A stretch of DNA of 64,000 nt, from contig CP068473.1 in NCBI GenBank assembly GCA_016766635.1, forward strand, positions 368,673 through 432,672, in the 5' to 3' direction. The stretch comes from Candidatus Xiphinematobacter sp. (GTDB lineage Bacteria; Verrucomicrobiota; Verrucomicrobiia; Chthoniobacterales; Xiphinematobacteraceae). The translations under genes were made by a program, and so were the position numbers. The first letter of the stretch is position 1. Each line of letters opens with the position of its first letter. Below are positions 47,500-57,005 of the stretch, piece by piece. The notes below the pieces were generated by a model. It worked only from the letters and a program-made list of their open reading frames with translations, had not been told where the DNA came from and did no database searches.

Positions 47500-47960
47500 C
47501 TAGTACAGTGTAATAACAGGCATGGGAAGGTACAAACCTCCTTCCTTTACAAATCGCACCGGAGACTTCTAGCCTATTCTGTACCGAATGTATAGACTAT
47601 AGACCGACGTGACCGGCCGTGTTAACCCCACGTTGGGTGGTTAAGTTTTTATCCTTGAATCTTTTTTAATCTGCGCGGCTCTAGCCGGTCACTGCTGGCC
47701 GAGAGCTAGGCTATGCTCGAGTGCAAGCCTTTGGCATCTAAGCTGGGGGGTTCCGTTGTGTCTAACAAAAATTGCCCATTGAATTTTTGTAGAGAAGTTG
47801 CTAGACGTGGGCGCGCCGGTCGGTTTTTATGGGGGACGAGGGAGGGGGGCCCTCCACGGACTCCAGACTTCAGCAGGGACCTTTCCAGTGGGAACTGGAG
47901 GGGTCGCGTTACCGTTCGTGTTTTTTGTTTTTTCACGTGGTCCTCTGCTTGTTTTATCCG
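47500..47960. other. Gap upstream of dnaX
   Basis: It carries an inverted repeat TTAACC/GGTTAA at about 47622-47644 followed by TTTTT, which could be a plus-strand terminator without an upstream gene. A GGAAGG/CCTTCC pair near 47525-47546 may also fold. The SRP RNA gene, often next to dnaX, was sought here and not seen. Confidence 0.45.
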
Positions 47961-49604
47961 GTGAGCTATCAGATCCTTTCCAGAAGATATCGTCCACAGA
48001 CGTTTGCGGAGCTCATTGGGCAAGAATATGTCGCAACCACGTTGCGGAATGCCATACAGCTTCAGCGCCTGGCCCAGGCTTATCTTTTTGTTGGTCCACA
48101 CGGAGTTGGAAAGACTTCTGTTGCTCGCATTCTTGCCAAGGCGCTTAACTGCTCTAAGGGTCTCACAATAGACCCTTGTGGGGTCTGTAGTTCCTGCGTA
48201 GAAATTGCAGAAGGCCGCTCATTGGATGTATTGGAAATTGATGGGGCAAGCAATAATGGTGTGGAGAATATCCGAGAACTCCGTGAGAGTATTTCTTTTT
48301 CTCCTGCGCGAGATCCTTTTAAGGTCTACATCATCGACGAAGTGCACATGCTTTCCTCTGGGGCGTTTAACGCACTGCTGAAGATCGTAGAAGAACCTCC
48401 TTCGCACGTGAAGTTTCTCTTCGCCACGACGGAAGCCCATAAGGTGCCTTCCACTCTTACTAGTCGGTGCCAACGTTTTGATTTGAGGCGCATCCCAGCA
48501 CAATTGATCGCCACCCATTTGAAAACTATTGCTTCCAAGGAAGGAAGCGAAGTGGAGGAAGAGGCTATAAAGGCTATTGCTATTGCCGCGGAAGGGAGTT
48601 TACGAGACGCCGAGTCCATGCTAGACCAGGCGATTGCCTTCTGCAACCATCGGGTTACCGAGTCCGATGTTTTATCAATTTTTGGGCTGGCATCTAGTCA
48701 CGCTGTCGCTGGCCTCTCCTCTCTAGTCCTCCGTAGGAAAACCAAGGAAGCACTAGAACTGGTTGCTGACCAGGTGGATCGTGGTTGCGCTCTCCACCAG
48801 CTCCTTGGGAGTTGGGTTGTGTGGCTGCGGGGCGTACTCGTTCAGCAAGTGACCCCACCAGGGTCCTCCACACACCCGGCTATCCAGGAGCAGGCATCGT
48901 GCGTACAGCGAGAGAAGCTCCTCGAACTGCTTGATCTCCTGGAAGAAGAACAGTCTCGCATGAAGTGGACCATTGATACCCAGTTGCAAATGGATATCGC
49001 CATCATCAAAGCAGTACATTTGCTTGGCCAAGCTAGCCTGGATGACGTGCTGGCTGCCCTCACTGACCTATCCGGAGAAGAGACAGCTGCTTCTATCCCC
49101 ACTACCCCTGGTGCGCCTTCTTGCTTGAAGGGACCCGAAGAGAGTGTTTATCCGTCTGGTGAAAGTAGCCCAGGTGCAGGGAGAGATAGGTCCACTGCCA
49201 TACAACAACCTAATGATGCTCAAGTCACTTGGGAAGCAGTTGTTGCAGAGGTAGTGAAACAGGGATCCATTAGATTTCGTTGGTTGGAAGAGGGTCGGGC
49301 CACCTCCCTTGAGGGAGACACTCTGCGCGTGCGCTTTCCAAGATCTTTTAGAGCACAGTTTCGCTCCGCTTTTTGGGCAGACATCCAGCCTGTAGTGGAG
49401 AAACATCTCTCAGAAAGAAGAGGGGTTTCCACTCGTCTTGCCATCGAAGTAACAGAGGGTCCGCTCCCGGAGGATCGCTCTTCCATGGAAGCCAATACCC
49501 CACATCACATGCAATCCACGGCGACCCTTCAGGCTACTGAGGAAATTTTTAAGAACGACCCTCTAATTCAAAAGGCGCTAGAAGTCTTCAAGGGTACCCT
49601 CTAG
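47961..49604 (+). CDS. dnaX: DNA polymerase III subunit gamma/tau
   Basis: This is the clamp-loader ATPase of the replisome. From GTG at 47961 (VSYQILSRRYRPQTF) it has 547 residues. Walker A is GPHGVGKTS (45-53), zinc cysteines lie in CSKGLTIDPCGVCSSC, Walker B is IIDEVHML and the sensor is TSRCQRF. A longer frame from 47829 adds 44 unlike residues. The C-terminal tau region is short. A programmed frameshift for gamma was not evident. Confidence 0.92.
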   Translation: MSYQILSRRYRPQTFAELIGQEYVATTLRNAIQLQRLAQAYLFVGPHGVGKTSVARILAKALNCSKGLTIDPCGVCSSCVEIAEGRSLDVLEIDGASNNGVENIRELRESISFSPARDPFKVYIIDEVHMLSSGAFNALLKIVEEPPSHVKFLFATTEAHKVPSTLTSRCQRFDLRRIPAQLIATHLKTIASKEGSEVEEEAIKAIAIAAEGSLRDAESMLDQAIAFCNHRVTESDVLSIFGLASSHAVAGLSSLVLRRKTKEALELVADQVDRGCALHQLLGSWVVWLRGVLVQQVTPPGSSTHPAIQEQASCVQREKLLELLDLLEEEQSRMKWTIDTQLQMDIAIIKAVHLLGQASLDDVLAALTDLSGEETAASIPTTPGAPSCLKGPEESVYPSGESSPGAGRDRSTAIQQPNDAQVTWEAVVAEVVKQGSIRFRWLEEGRATSLEGDTLRVRFPRSFRAQFRSAFWADIQPVVEKHLSERRGVSTRLAIEVTEGPLPEDRSSMEANTPHHMQSTATLQATEEIFKNDPLIQKALEVFKGTL

Positions 49605-49849
49605 TGCACGTGGACTTCGAAAACCGGGGCTTATGTGCCGTGCTAGGGGACATTTTGTTGTAGATAAAAGCTAAGAGCAACCCCGGGGGTTAGGTTAGGG
49701 GGGTTATAAAGAGTTGGGACGTTTTAGAAACCTTTTTTCTGGGTGGAATGATTCCAATCTCCTCTAGGAACAGTGGCGGCTTCCCCGGAAATGCTTCCTT
49801 AATGCTGCGGGCTTGTGGGAGACATAGAGCCTCTAGTAGGGTTCCTAGA

Positions 49850-49867
49850 GAAGTTTGTGAAGTTTGT
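49850..49867. repeat. 9-bp exact tandem duplication
   Basis: GAAGTTTGT occurs twice in direct succession. Confidence 0.8.
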
Positions 49868-49969
49868 GCAGAGCCAAAGGCTGACAAGCAACAAGAAGAA
49901 ACAAGCAAGGAGAAACCCCGCGGATTTGAGATCAGCTGTCTAGATCCCTCTGGATCCGTAAAAAGAAGA

Positions 49970-50033
49970 GCATGCTTATATGCATGCTTATATCTTTGCT
50001 TCGGGATGCTTGGCTTTGCTTCGGGATGCTTGG
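49970..50033. repeat. Two adjoining exact tandem duplications (12 bp x2, then 20 bp x2)
   Basis: GCATGCTTATAT occurs at 49970-49981 and 49982-49993, directly followed by CTTTGCTTCGGGATGCTTGG at 49994-50013 and 50014-50033. The copies are identical, so they are recent. The shared ATGCTT in both units suggests a common slippage hot spot. Confidence 0.9.
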
Positions 50034-50126
50034 AAGCTGTTTCTGATAGGTTATCAGGACTTGCTCAGAGGGAGCTGCTTGCTGTCTGGATTGGGCCCAT
50101 AGGTTCCAGACTAATTATCTTAAGCG

Positions 50127-50200
50127 CGCAGCCGCAGGGACTTGAACCCTGAACCTTCTGATCCGTAGTCAGATGCTCTGTCCAATTGAGCTACGGCTGC
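50127..50200 (-). tRNA. tRNA-Arg (ACG)
   Basis: The acceptor arm GCAGCCG pairs with CGGCTGC. The anticodon loop CTACGGA gives ACG, which after deamination to inosine reads CGN codons. The T arm holds GGTTCAAGTCC. The discriminator is G and CCA is not encoded. Confidence 0.95.
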
Positions 50201-50282
50201 TTGAAAAGATAGATGTCGGCAGAGGCTCCAATAAACTCGATGTTTGCCTGGCATAGAGCACACTGCTGGATGGTTTTGGACT

Positions 50283-51605
50283 TCATCCGTATCGCAAAGC
50301 TCTAGCCGGGTCAAGGCGTGCGGCAAACCAAGCAGGTAACACTGCAGCCAGAGCACAGATAAGGAATGCACTGAGGCATATGGTGCAAATGTCGGAGGTA
50401 ATGATTTCCGCAGGAATTTCCGTAAACTGGTATACGTCCCTTGGAAATATTTCAATGCCCAACGTGGAAGTTATCCAACGATTGACTTCGTTTCGGCAGT
50501 ATATCAGACACATTCCCAGACCCAGTCCAGCCATAGTGCCAAACGCGCCAATCGTCATGCCTTGCATAATAAACACTCCAACCACTTGCCATGTTCGTGC
50601 ACCCAATGCCTTTAGAATTCCTATCTCACGTGTCTTCTGCACAGTAATAGTAATTAGCGTATTCATAATGCTGAAAGCGGCTACTAGGATAATAAACATT
50701 AGGAGAAAAAACATCACATTCCTCTCCATACGAATGGCGCCAAAGAGCGACCGGTTCTTTTCTATCCAAGTGTCCACTCTGGCAGAGGGGGACAAAGCAC
50801 GCAGAAGGTCCCTTTTTACTTCTCCAGATTTATATGGATCAGAGATCCTAACAGCAAGGCCATGGACACCATCACCCAGACTGTAGAGTTTCTGCCCAAT
50901 GTGGAGTGGAACAAGGACAAACTCGCTATCGTAGAGGTGATGACCTGTTTGAAATATTCCAACTACAGTGAGGGACTGTGGCTGGATCGCGTACCGCAGT
51001 CTTTTTAAAAGAGTGCTGTAATCATTTCTGTAATTTTTTGGGTCCCGTGTGCGATCCAGTTCGGAGAGAGCTGCGTGTAGATTGGCGGAGGAACAGACGG
51101 AGATCTTGTCCCCTACCTTGACGCCAAGAGTATTAGCAAGTGCGAGGCCTAAAACAACATTATTACCTATAAGGTCTAACCTCCCAGCACAAAGTAGTTT
51201 ACGTATCTTGGTAAGTATTAGTTCAAAATCATGGTGCACTCCACGCATATTAGGGGCAATGCATAAATGGTTGTACTCAATGATAATAGGTCCTTGGACA
51301 TAGGGGGCAACACCTGTGACATACCTGCGGGGCAGTACCCTCTTCGCGAATTCACGCCAGTTAAGCAATACTCCGCGTGACATCGTTGTGATAGTCAAGT
51401 GAGGCTCGAACCCGACGATTTTGCGTCGTAGCTCAAACTCAAACCCCGTCATTACAGCAGTGACAAGAACAAGCACTGCCACGCCGAGGGCCACCCCAGT
51501 GAGCGAGATTATAGTAATAACGGAGAGAAACGCACGGCTGGGCCTAAGGTACCTTAATGTAAGGAACCAAGCAAATCGGAGTGTAGAAAAAATAGGCAGG
51601 CTCAT
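50283..51605 (-). CDS. Lipoprotein-releasing ABC transporter permease (LolC/LolE family)
   Basis: This is an inner-membrane permease that, with LolD, passes outer-membrane lipoproteins to LolA. It has 440 residues, an N-terminal membrane segment (FLSVITIISLTGVALGVAVL), a large periplasmic domain and three C-terminal segments of the FtsX domain (REIGILKALGARTWQV). The LolD ATPase is not adjacent. A single LolC/E gene (LolF type) is common outside gammaproteobacteria. It follows tRNA-Arg's position and is transcribed in the same direction. Confidence 0.9.
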   Translation of the reverse strand: MSLPIFSTLRFAWFLTLRYLRPSRAFLSVITIISLTGVALGVAVLVLVTAVMTGFEFELRRKIVGFEPHLTITTMSRGVLLNWREFAKRVLPRRYVTGVAPYVQGPIIIEYNHLCIAPNMRGVHHDFELILTKIRKLLCAGRLDLIGNNVVLGLALANTLGVKVGDKISVCSSANLHAALSELDRTRDPKNYRNDYSTLLKRLRYAIQPQSLTVVGIFQTGHHLYDSEFVLVPLHIGQKLYSLGDGVHGLAVRISDPYKSGEVKRDLLRALSPSARVDTWIEKNRSLFGAIRMERNVMFFLLMFIILVAAFSIMNTLITITVQKTREIGILKALGARTWQVVGVFIMQGMTIGAFGTMAGLGLGMCLIYCRNEVNRWITSTLGIEIFPRDVYQFTEIPAEIITSDICTICLSAFLICALAAVLPAWFAARLDPARALRYG

Positions 51606-51952
51606 AAGAGGTAAAAAATAAGGTCTAGTATGAAAAGGATGTTTTTCTTCCAGATCGCAGCAGGTCTTTGTGATATTTCTGGTCTAGCGGACAGTCCACA
51701 CAAACCTCTCCTATATCGCCTGTATCTCGCCTCTTCCAGCAAGAGGCTGAGGGCTTAGCTAGGCCAATGGAAACTTTTGTGAGTGTGGAAGATGTTGGTT
51801 TGCTTCCTTACTTGAAACGGCCTTCCCCTTACTCGTCACCGCCCCTTGGCCATGCAGGTTTATTTAGTTCCTTTTGGCTATAGAGGGATGGCAAAGATAA
51901 CGCTGTGTGTGCCTTTTTGCGCGACTAGAGAAAAAGCGTATATCGTCCTGTC
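51606..51952. other. Gene-free gap between the Lol permease and obgE
   Basis: No gene, RNA or clear regulatory site was seen in this 347-base stretch. Confidence 0.6.
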
Positions 51953-53002
51953 TTAGACTTCCAGAAAGGCAATTAAGAGTTCTCTGATAAGGTTGGCGCT
52001 TTTCCTGCTTACTGTGGACATTGGTATGATGGGCGTCTCGTGAAATTTTTCGCAGAAAATTTTTAAGTTGACGTCGGCGCCTGGCAAATCCATTTTGCTT
52101 GCAACAATTGCCGAGGGTTTGGTGGCAAGTAGAGGGTCGTAGAGCTCCGTCTCTCTACGAAGAACACAGAAGTCCCTTAGGGGATTCCTTCCGTCGCTGC
52201 CGGCCATATCAATGATAAAAAGGAGCACCTTGCAACGCAGGATGTGACGCAAGAACGCGTGCCCCAGTCCTTTATTGGCGTGAGCACCCTCTGTTAGCCC
52301 AGGGATGTCTGCTACGGTGACTTGATGGTAGTCATGGAGTTCAACGACGCCTACCACTGGATGAAGCGTCGTAAAGGGATAGGGGGCTATCTTAGGATGT
52401 GCTGAGGAAACGCGAGTAAGCAAAGTGGATTTACCAGCGTTGGGATACCCTACTAAACCTGCAAATGCGATAGTACGTAACTCTAAAACAAACCATCCTT
52501 CCTCGCCAGGGTGACCTTTTGTACACTGGCGAGGAACCCGATTGGTTGAAGACTTGAAGTACGCGTTTCCCCTTCCACCTTTCCCCCCTCTACACAGGGT
52601 AAACCTTTGTCCTTTCTCGGAAAGATCGGAAACAACATCTGGCTTGATAGGACGGGTCTCCCATGCCTTAGGGGATAGGTTCCCGCTATTCCCACTACTT
52701 GGGGAGGGCAGGCGGTAAACAATGGTGCCTAGCGGAACCCGCACTGTCTTGGGACAGGCACTACACCCGCATTTGCTTTTCCCTTGACCATTGCCGCCGT
52801 TCGCGGACCGAAGAAATGGCTCATAAAAAAGCGAAACCAAGCTGTTAGTATGTTCGTCGGCGTAAAGGACAACATCCCCACCTCTTCCGCCATCTCCTCC
52901 ATCCGGACCACCGCGGGGTACATATTTTTCCCGACGAAAGCTACAACAGCCTGCACCGCCGTCTCCTGCCTTCGCGTGGACACGAATCTGGTCAATAAAC
53001 AC
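51953..53002 (-). CDS. obgE: GTPase Obg
   Basis: This is a ribosome-associated GTPase in 50S assembly and stress response. It has 349 residues. The glycine-rich Obg fold FRREKYVPRGGPDGGDGGRG is at the start, then G1 GYPNAGKST, G3 DIPGLTEGA, and a G4 motif SKMD instead of NKxD. It starts with GTG, 6 bases after glgA, so the two are one operon. rplU and rpmA, its common neighbours, are absent. Confidence 0.96.
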   Translation of the reverse strand: MFIDQIRVHAKAGDGGAGCCSFRREKYVPRGGPDGGDGGRGGDVVLYADEHTNSLVSLFYEPFLRSANGGNGQGKSKCGCSACPKTVRVPLGTIVYRLPSPSSGNSGNLSPKAWETRPIKPDVVSDLSEKGQRFTLCRGGKGGRGNAYFKSSTNRVPRQCTKGHPGEEGWFVLELRTIAFAGLVGYPNAGKSTLLTRVSSAHPKIAPYPFTTLHPVVGVVELHDYHQVTVADIPGLTEGAHANKGLGHAFLRHILRCKVLLFIIDMAGSDGRNPLRDFCVLRRETELYDPLLATKPSAIVASKMDLPGADVNLKIFCEKFHETPIIPMSTVSRKSANLIRELLIAFLEV

Positions 53003-53008
53003 AGCCAG

Positions 53009-54217
53009 CTAGACTCCAATGAGTTTCCCGTAGAGATCCTGCGTCTGCTGAGCAATGACATTCCAACTAAACATCCTCTCCGCACGGCGACGCCCAGCAG
53101 TTCCCATTTTTCGACGGAGACCTTCGTCTTTCATTAGTGCATTAACCCGTTCGGCGAGGTCTAGTTCAAATCGTTCAGGATCGAGTGGGCCAGTGGCATC
53201 TGGAGATTGTCTGAAAGGAACCAAAAGGCCAGTTATTTCATCTACCACCACTTCTTTAATACCTCCGACAGCGCTTGCTACTACTGCCGTACCACAGGCC
53301 ATCGCCTCTAGATTGATGATCCCAAAGGGCTCATAAATGGAAGGACAAACAAATACGGAAGCATGGCTGTACAGCTCCCTCTTGGACTGTACATCCAGCC
53401 TTTTTTGGATCCAGAGAACCCGCTGCAGACGTTGCTGCTGTACCTTTGCAATAGCAGAACGGATCTCCGCCTCTATCTCCGGAGTATCAGGGGCATCTGC
53501 ACAAACCACAACCTGGAGCCCCGGCACGAAGTGCTGGATTGCACGCACCAAGTGGATTATCCCCTTCTGCCGAGTCATCCTCCCTATAAATAAAACGTAT
53601 GGTCGCGAAGAATCAATACCATAACTTTGTAGCGCACTCACTCCCTGCGTGGGAGTATACTCATCTAGGTCAACCCCGTTATATACGACATGAACGCGGT
53701 GTTCGGGAAGACCAAAAAGACGCAGGACATCCTCCTTGGTTTCTGTGGAAACGGCGACTACAGCGTCCGCCATCCTTAGAGCGGCCGATTCTAGCCAGCA
53801 GGTAAAGCCATAGCCGCGGCCAAGTTGTTCGCTTTTCCATGGACGTAACAACTCAAGAGAATGGACGGTGACCACCAACGGAATCCCATAGCTGAGCTTT
53901 GCAACTATTCCACCAAAATACGAGTACCAAGTGTGGCAGTGCACAATATCAGCATCTATCGCAGAGGTATTGAAATCTAAACACCGCTGCAAAGCACCAA
54001 AAATTGGACGCAGAGACTTTGGACAGGAGAACTCAGAGGCACCCTCCTCTTCAAAGCCCCGTACGCAAAGCCCCTTAGCGTGCCATGCTTGCTCTCCAAA
54101 ACAACGCACCTCAATCTGCACCAACTTTGAGAGATAATGACTGAGATAGCCTACATGAGTACCTGCACCACCATAAACATTGGGGGGATACTCCTTTGTA
54201 AGGAAGAGAGCCCTCAT
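53009..54217 (-). CDS. GT4-type glycogen synthase / maltose-1-phosphate synthase
   Basis: This is a glycosyltransferase of family GT4 that uses ADP-glucose. It has 402 residues. The N-terminus MRALFLTKEYPPNVYGGAG and VRCFGEQ match the actinobacterial GlgA group (TIGR02149), now known in Mycobacterium as GlgM, which makes alpha-maltose-1-phosphate. It is not the classical GT5 GlgA. The C-terminal nucleotide-sugar motif FVCPSIYEPFGIINLEAMACG is intact (given in part). It lies in fabG-pgl-this-obgE. Confidence 0.88.
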   Translation of the reverse strand: MRALFLTKEYPPNVYGGAGTHVGYLSHYLSKLVQIEVRCFGEQAWHAKGLCVRGFEEEGASEFSCPKSLRPIFGALQRCLDFNTSAIDADIVHCHTWYSYFGGIVAKLSYGIPLVVTVHSLELLRPWKSEQLGRGYGFTCWLESAALRMADAVVAVSTETKEDVLRLFGLPEHRVHVVYNGVDLDEYTPTQGVSALQSYGIDSSRPYVLFIGRMTRQKGIIHLVRAIQHFVPGLQVVVCADAPDTPEIEAEIRSAIAKVQQQRLQRVLWIQKRLDVQSKRELYSHASVFVCPSIYEPFGIINLEAMACGTAVVASAVGGIKEVVVDEITGLLVPFRQSPDATGPLDPERFELDLAERVNALMKDEGLRRKMGTAGRRRAERMFSWNVIAQQTQDLYGKLIGV

Positions 54218-54229
54218 GAGAAAGGAAAG

Positions 54230-54922
54230 TTACGCTCTGCCGAGCAGCCAAGTTAGTCTGCCATGATGAGGCAAAACCCGGCTGCAGGGAAAGTCCGATT
54301 TTCCGCTAAGGACCTGTTGGAGTATCTTGTCCTTTTCCATCGAATCTTTTACCAAAAAAAGCACATGTCGAGCAGCGTTAATTAAAGGATAGGTAAAGGT
54401 TAGGCGCCAAGCCTTAAGCTTGGGTACGTAGTTTTCAACTACTAAGCGATCAGTTGCTTCTAGGGCCCGAGTGCCATGAAATAGAGAGGCCGTGTGACCG
54501 TCCTCCCCCACACCCAGGAGAAGGAGATCATGCTGGTAGATCTTTCCGCTGCCAGTACGTCCTTTCAGGAGGGCTTCATACTCTGAAGCAGCCTCTGCAG
54601 GATCTAGTTCTCCCTTCATTCTGAGGATATTTTGTGCAGGAATTGGCACATGGTCTAGCAGTACTCTAGATGCTGTACAGTAGTTACTCCGCGTATCGCT
54701 CGGTTCGACACACCGTTCGTCACTGAAGGTAACCACAGTACGGGACCAGTGCAACACACGTCCTGCCAACGCCGCAAAAATGGGTTGTGGCGTGCTACCT
54801 CCACTTAGGGCAATGCGAAACTCATTACGCACGCTGATGGCTCGGCGTGCTTCCACTTCAATCAGAGAAACAGCATCTTGCACGAATCGCCAACTCCGTA
54901 GGATTCTAGTGGTCATAGTCAT
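54230..54922 (-). CDS. pgl: 6-phosphogluconolactonase
   Basis: This enzyme hydrolyses 6-phosphogluconolactone in the oxidative pentose phosphate pathway. The NagB/Pgl fold shows FRIALSGGSTPQPIF, FSDERCVEPSDTRSN and LLLGVGEDGHTASLF. The start at MTMTTRILRSWRF gives 230 residues. An upstream GTG adds 21 unlike residues. Gaps to glgA and fabG are short. The glucose-6-phosphate dehydrogenase is not in the window. Confidence 0.93.
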   Translation of the reverse strand: MTMTTRILRSWRFVQDAVSLIEVEARRAISVRNEFRIALSGGSTPQPIFAALAGRVLHWSRTVVTFSDERCVEPSDTRSNYCTASRVLLDHVPIPAQNILRMKGELDPAEAASEYEALLKGRTGSGKIYQHDLLLLGVGEDGHTASLFHGTRALEATDRLVVENYVPKLKAWRLTFTYPLINAARHVLFLVKDSMEKDKILQQVLSGKSDFPCSRVLPHHGRLTWLLGRA

Positions 54923-55115
54923 AAGTAGCAGTAGAGACGCTGGAGGCACAGCAGAGCGAGGACCAGCCCTGCCCGCAGTGCTCACAAGGCTGTAGAGTTC
55001 GCATTAAGGACAGAAAGACTCTCTAGCGTAAAGCTGAGACCTTATCAGGGGAGACTTACATCCCGCAACACTAACATCGATATACAATCGCTATCATTCT
55101 ATCTGCTACCAGTGA

Positions 55116-55859
55116 TTACATGCCCAAACCTCCATCAACCATCATCACTTGGCCCGTGATATAGGAAGCTTGTGGGCTAGCTAAAAAAGCTGCCACCGAG
55201 GCAATCTCTTCCACTTTTCCCATGCGTCCCATGGGAACTTGCGTGGTGATTTTACCGTAAAGGCTTTCCTGTAAGGCAGTTGTCATATCTGTATCGATGA
55301 ATCCAGGAGCGATCGCATTTACAGTTATGCCACGCCTAGCAAATTCTCTAGCAATGCTTTTAGTAAGGCCAATTAGACCACCTTTTGAGGCAGCATAGTT
55401 AGCTTGCCCTGCATTTCCGATTACGCCACTGACGGAAGTGATGTTAATAATGCGCCCGGAACGACGTTGAATCATGGAGCGGCTAACGGCCTTAATGAAG
55501 TTAAAAGCTCCCTTCAAGTTGACATCAATTACTTCCTCCCATTGCTCTAGGCTCATACGTATGACAAGCTCGTCCTTTGCAATGCCAGCGTTATTAACCA
55601 GAATGTCTGTTCGTTGGAATTCTGTCAGAATGCGCTCACCTAGAGCTTGAACTGCATGATAGTCCGAGACATCGACAGCGTAAGCGTTGGCCTCTCCCCC
55701 GAACTGACGAATCTCCTCCGCTGTCCTCTCGGAGGATGCCTCGGAGCGGCTTATTATCGCAACTCGTGCTCCTAGGGCAGCTAGCTCCCTGGCAATGGCC
55801 CTCCCGATACCTCTACTGGCGCCTGTGACAATTGCAACCCGATCTCTAAATGGTTTCAT
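55116..55859 (-). CDS. fabG: 3-oxoacyl-[acyl-carrier-protein] reductase
   Basis: This short-chain dehydrogenase reduces 3-oxoacyl-ACP with NADPH in fatty acid synthesis. It has 247 residues. The cofactor motif is TGASRGIG (12-19), NNAGI is present, and the catalytic Ser in SVSG and YAASK complete the site. fabF is far away, and acpP is not adjacent as it often is. Confidence 0.96.
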   Translation of the reverse strand: MKPFRDRVAIVTGASRGIGRAIARELAALGARVAIISRSEASSERTAEEIRQFGGEANAYAVDVSDYHAVQALGERILTEFQRTDILVNNAGIAKDELVIRMSLEQWEEVIDVNLKGAFNFIKAVSRSMIQRRSGRIINITSVSGVIGNAGQANYAASKGGLIGLTKSIAREFARRGITVNAIAPGFIDTDMTTALQESLYGKITTQVPMGRMGKVEEIASVAAFLASPQASYITGQVMMVDGGLGM

Positions 55860-55984
55860 AAAGTAGAAAGTAGAGGACGCTCCATATTCCCCAGGAGATT
55901 ATAGGAAGGAACCCAATGCGGCCAGTATGGCTACCATACACTAAATGGGAAAGAGGAAAATTGGAATCTGAGAGAGTTGGACAA

Positions 55985-56170
55985 CTAGGGGAGTCTACTC
56001 TGAAGATGCAAGGTATTTCGCTTTACCACAAATTTGTCATAGGCATGTAGCATGCTGGCGTAGCGCGAGGGATCCTGTCCCGCAAAAGTAAGAGTAGCAT
56101 TAGTGTGCGTGCCAACTGGCAATCCGTGACTAATTCTTGCATCACGGGAAGTAACTAAACTAGCGCGGTT
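55985..56170 (-). pseudogene. Protein-like frame with no start, probable gene remnant
   Basis: A 62-codon frame, bounded upstream by a stop, reads like real protein: SRDARISHGLPVGTHTN, then TFAGQDPSRYASMLHAYDK. It has no start codon before its middle. I do not recognise the family. The composition and ordered Pro/Gly/aromatic spacing suggest the C-terminal end of a lost gene. Confidence 0.35.
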
Positions 56171-56212
56171 CTATCCTCGGGGAGATGGCGCGCCTACGGG
56201 CGCCTAGTCCCG

Positions 56213-56238
56213 TCCGGGCGTTAATTCCGGGCGTTAAT
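56213..56238. repeat. 13-bp exact tandem duplication
   Basis: TCCGGGCGTTAAT occurs twice in direct succession, followed by a third partial copy of its end (TGTTAAT). Confidence 0.85.
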
Positions 56239-57005
56239 TGTTAATTTTAGTATCTTGCCTCATCCCTTCCATCTTGTATCCTATTATATTGTTATATATG
56301 TCCAGCATGTGCGAAGGACTAATTGAGTGAGGGACCTAAAGGGTAAGGTCCCAGGCTCCCCTAGGCCAGTTTTACGTGACATGGTAGCATTCTCGAAATT
56401 ATCTTTTCCTTTCCCTCTAGGAGGGAGCTGCTCACAGAGTTGCGGAGGAACGGTGAAAAAACGGTTGTCGAAAGCAAGTATTACTTTTACAGTAGCCTGG
56501 CATCGAAGGCGGCGCTCCGTGTTAGGATCTAAAGATCCTGTGTCATCCTTGCGATTTGTTTGACACAATAGGAGGGAGAGTGTGCCGTCTGGCGAGCCTG
56601 GAAGGGATGAAAAGCGATCGACGGCCTCAAGTTGGTGGCCTTGGAAGGGGGATGGGGTGCCATAGCTTTGTCGTAGAGTTTTTTAACGCTACCAGCTCCA
56701 AGGCAACCGGAGAGAGTTGGGAGGTTGGGGAGGGTTGGCCTTAGGTGATGGAAAACTACGCAGTGTAAAAAGCGCATGATCAGAGCTCGCGGTGTATGTC
56801 TAGTAAATTCTACTATCGTCTTCCCAGGAGATTTGGGGGCCTCGGAGAGTCATTCCTGAGGAGGAAATGGAGGCAAAGAGGGGGAATCTCTGCGTGGCCG
56901 GAGCTCTTCAGAACATGATTGCGAGCCCTCTGCCCCTATGCCTGGGATGGATCCGCTGCTGTACGCCCGTTCGTTGCCTTCGGCCCTCTCGGGAGTCAAA
57001 AGATT

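Larger units (their letters stand above)
49605..50126. other. Gap after dnaX, rich in tandem duplications
   Basis: This gap has no gene. It contains 9-bp, 12-bp and 20-bp exact tandem duplications (listed separately) and ends at tRNA-Arg. A 134-codon plus frame covers it but reads through the repeats and into the tRNA antisense. Confidence 0.6.
55860..57005. other. Long non-coding region with decayed frames
   Basis: This is about 1.15 kb with no intact gene, between fabG (minus) and the HIT gene (plus). It contains a 13-bp exact tandem duplication and a protein-like minus-strand frame without a start (55985-56170). Other frames look like chance. It is probably a decayed gene region. Confidence 0.55.

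Noticed and set aside
49748-50152. Plus-strand frame of 134 codons after dnaX
   Set aside because: It runs through the tandem duplications and into the antisense of tRNA-Arg, with no protein-like core.
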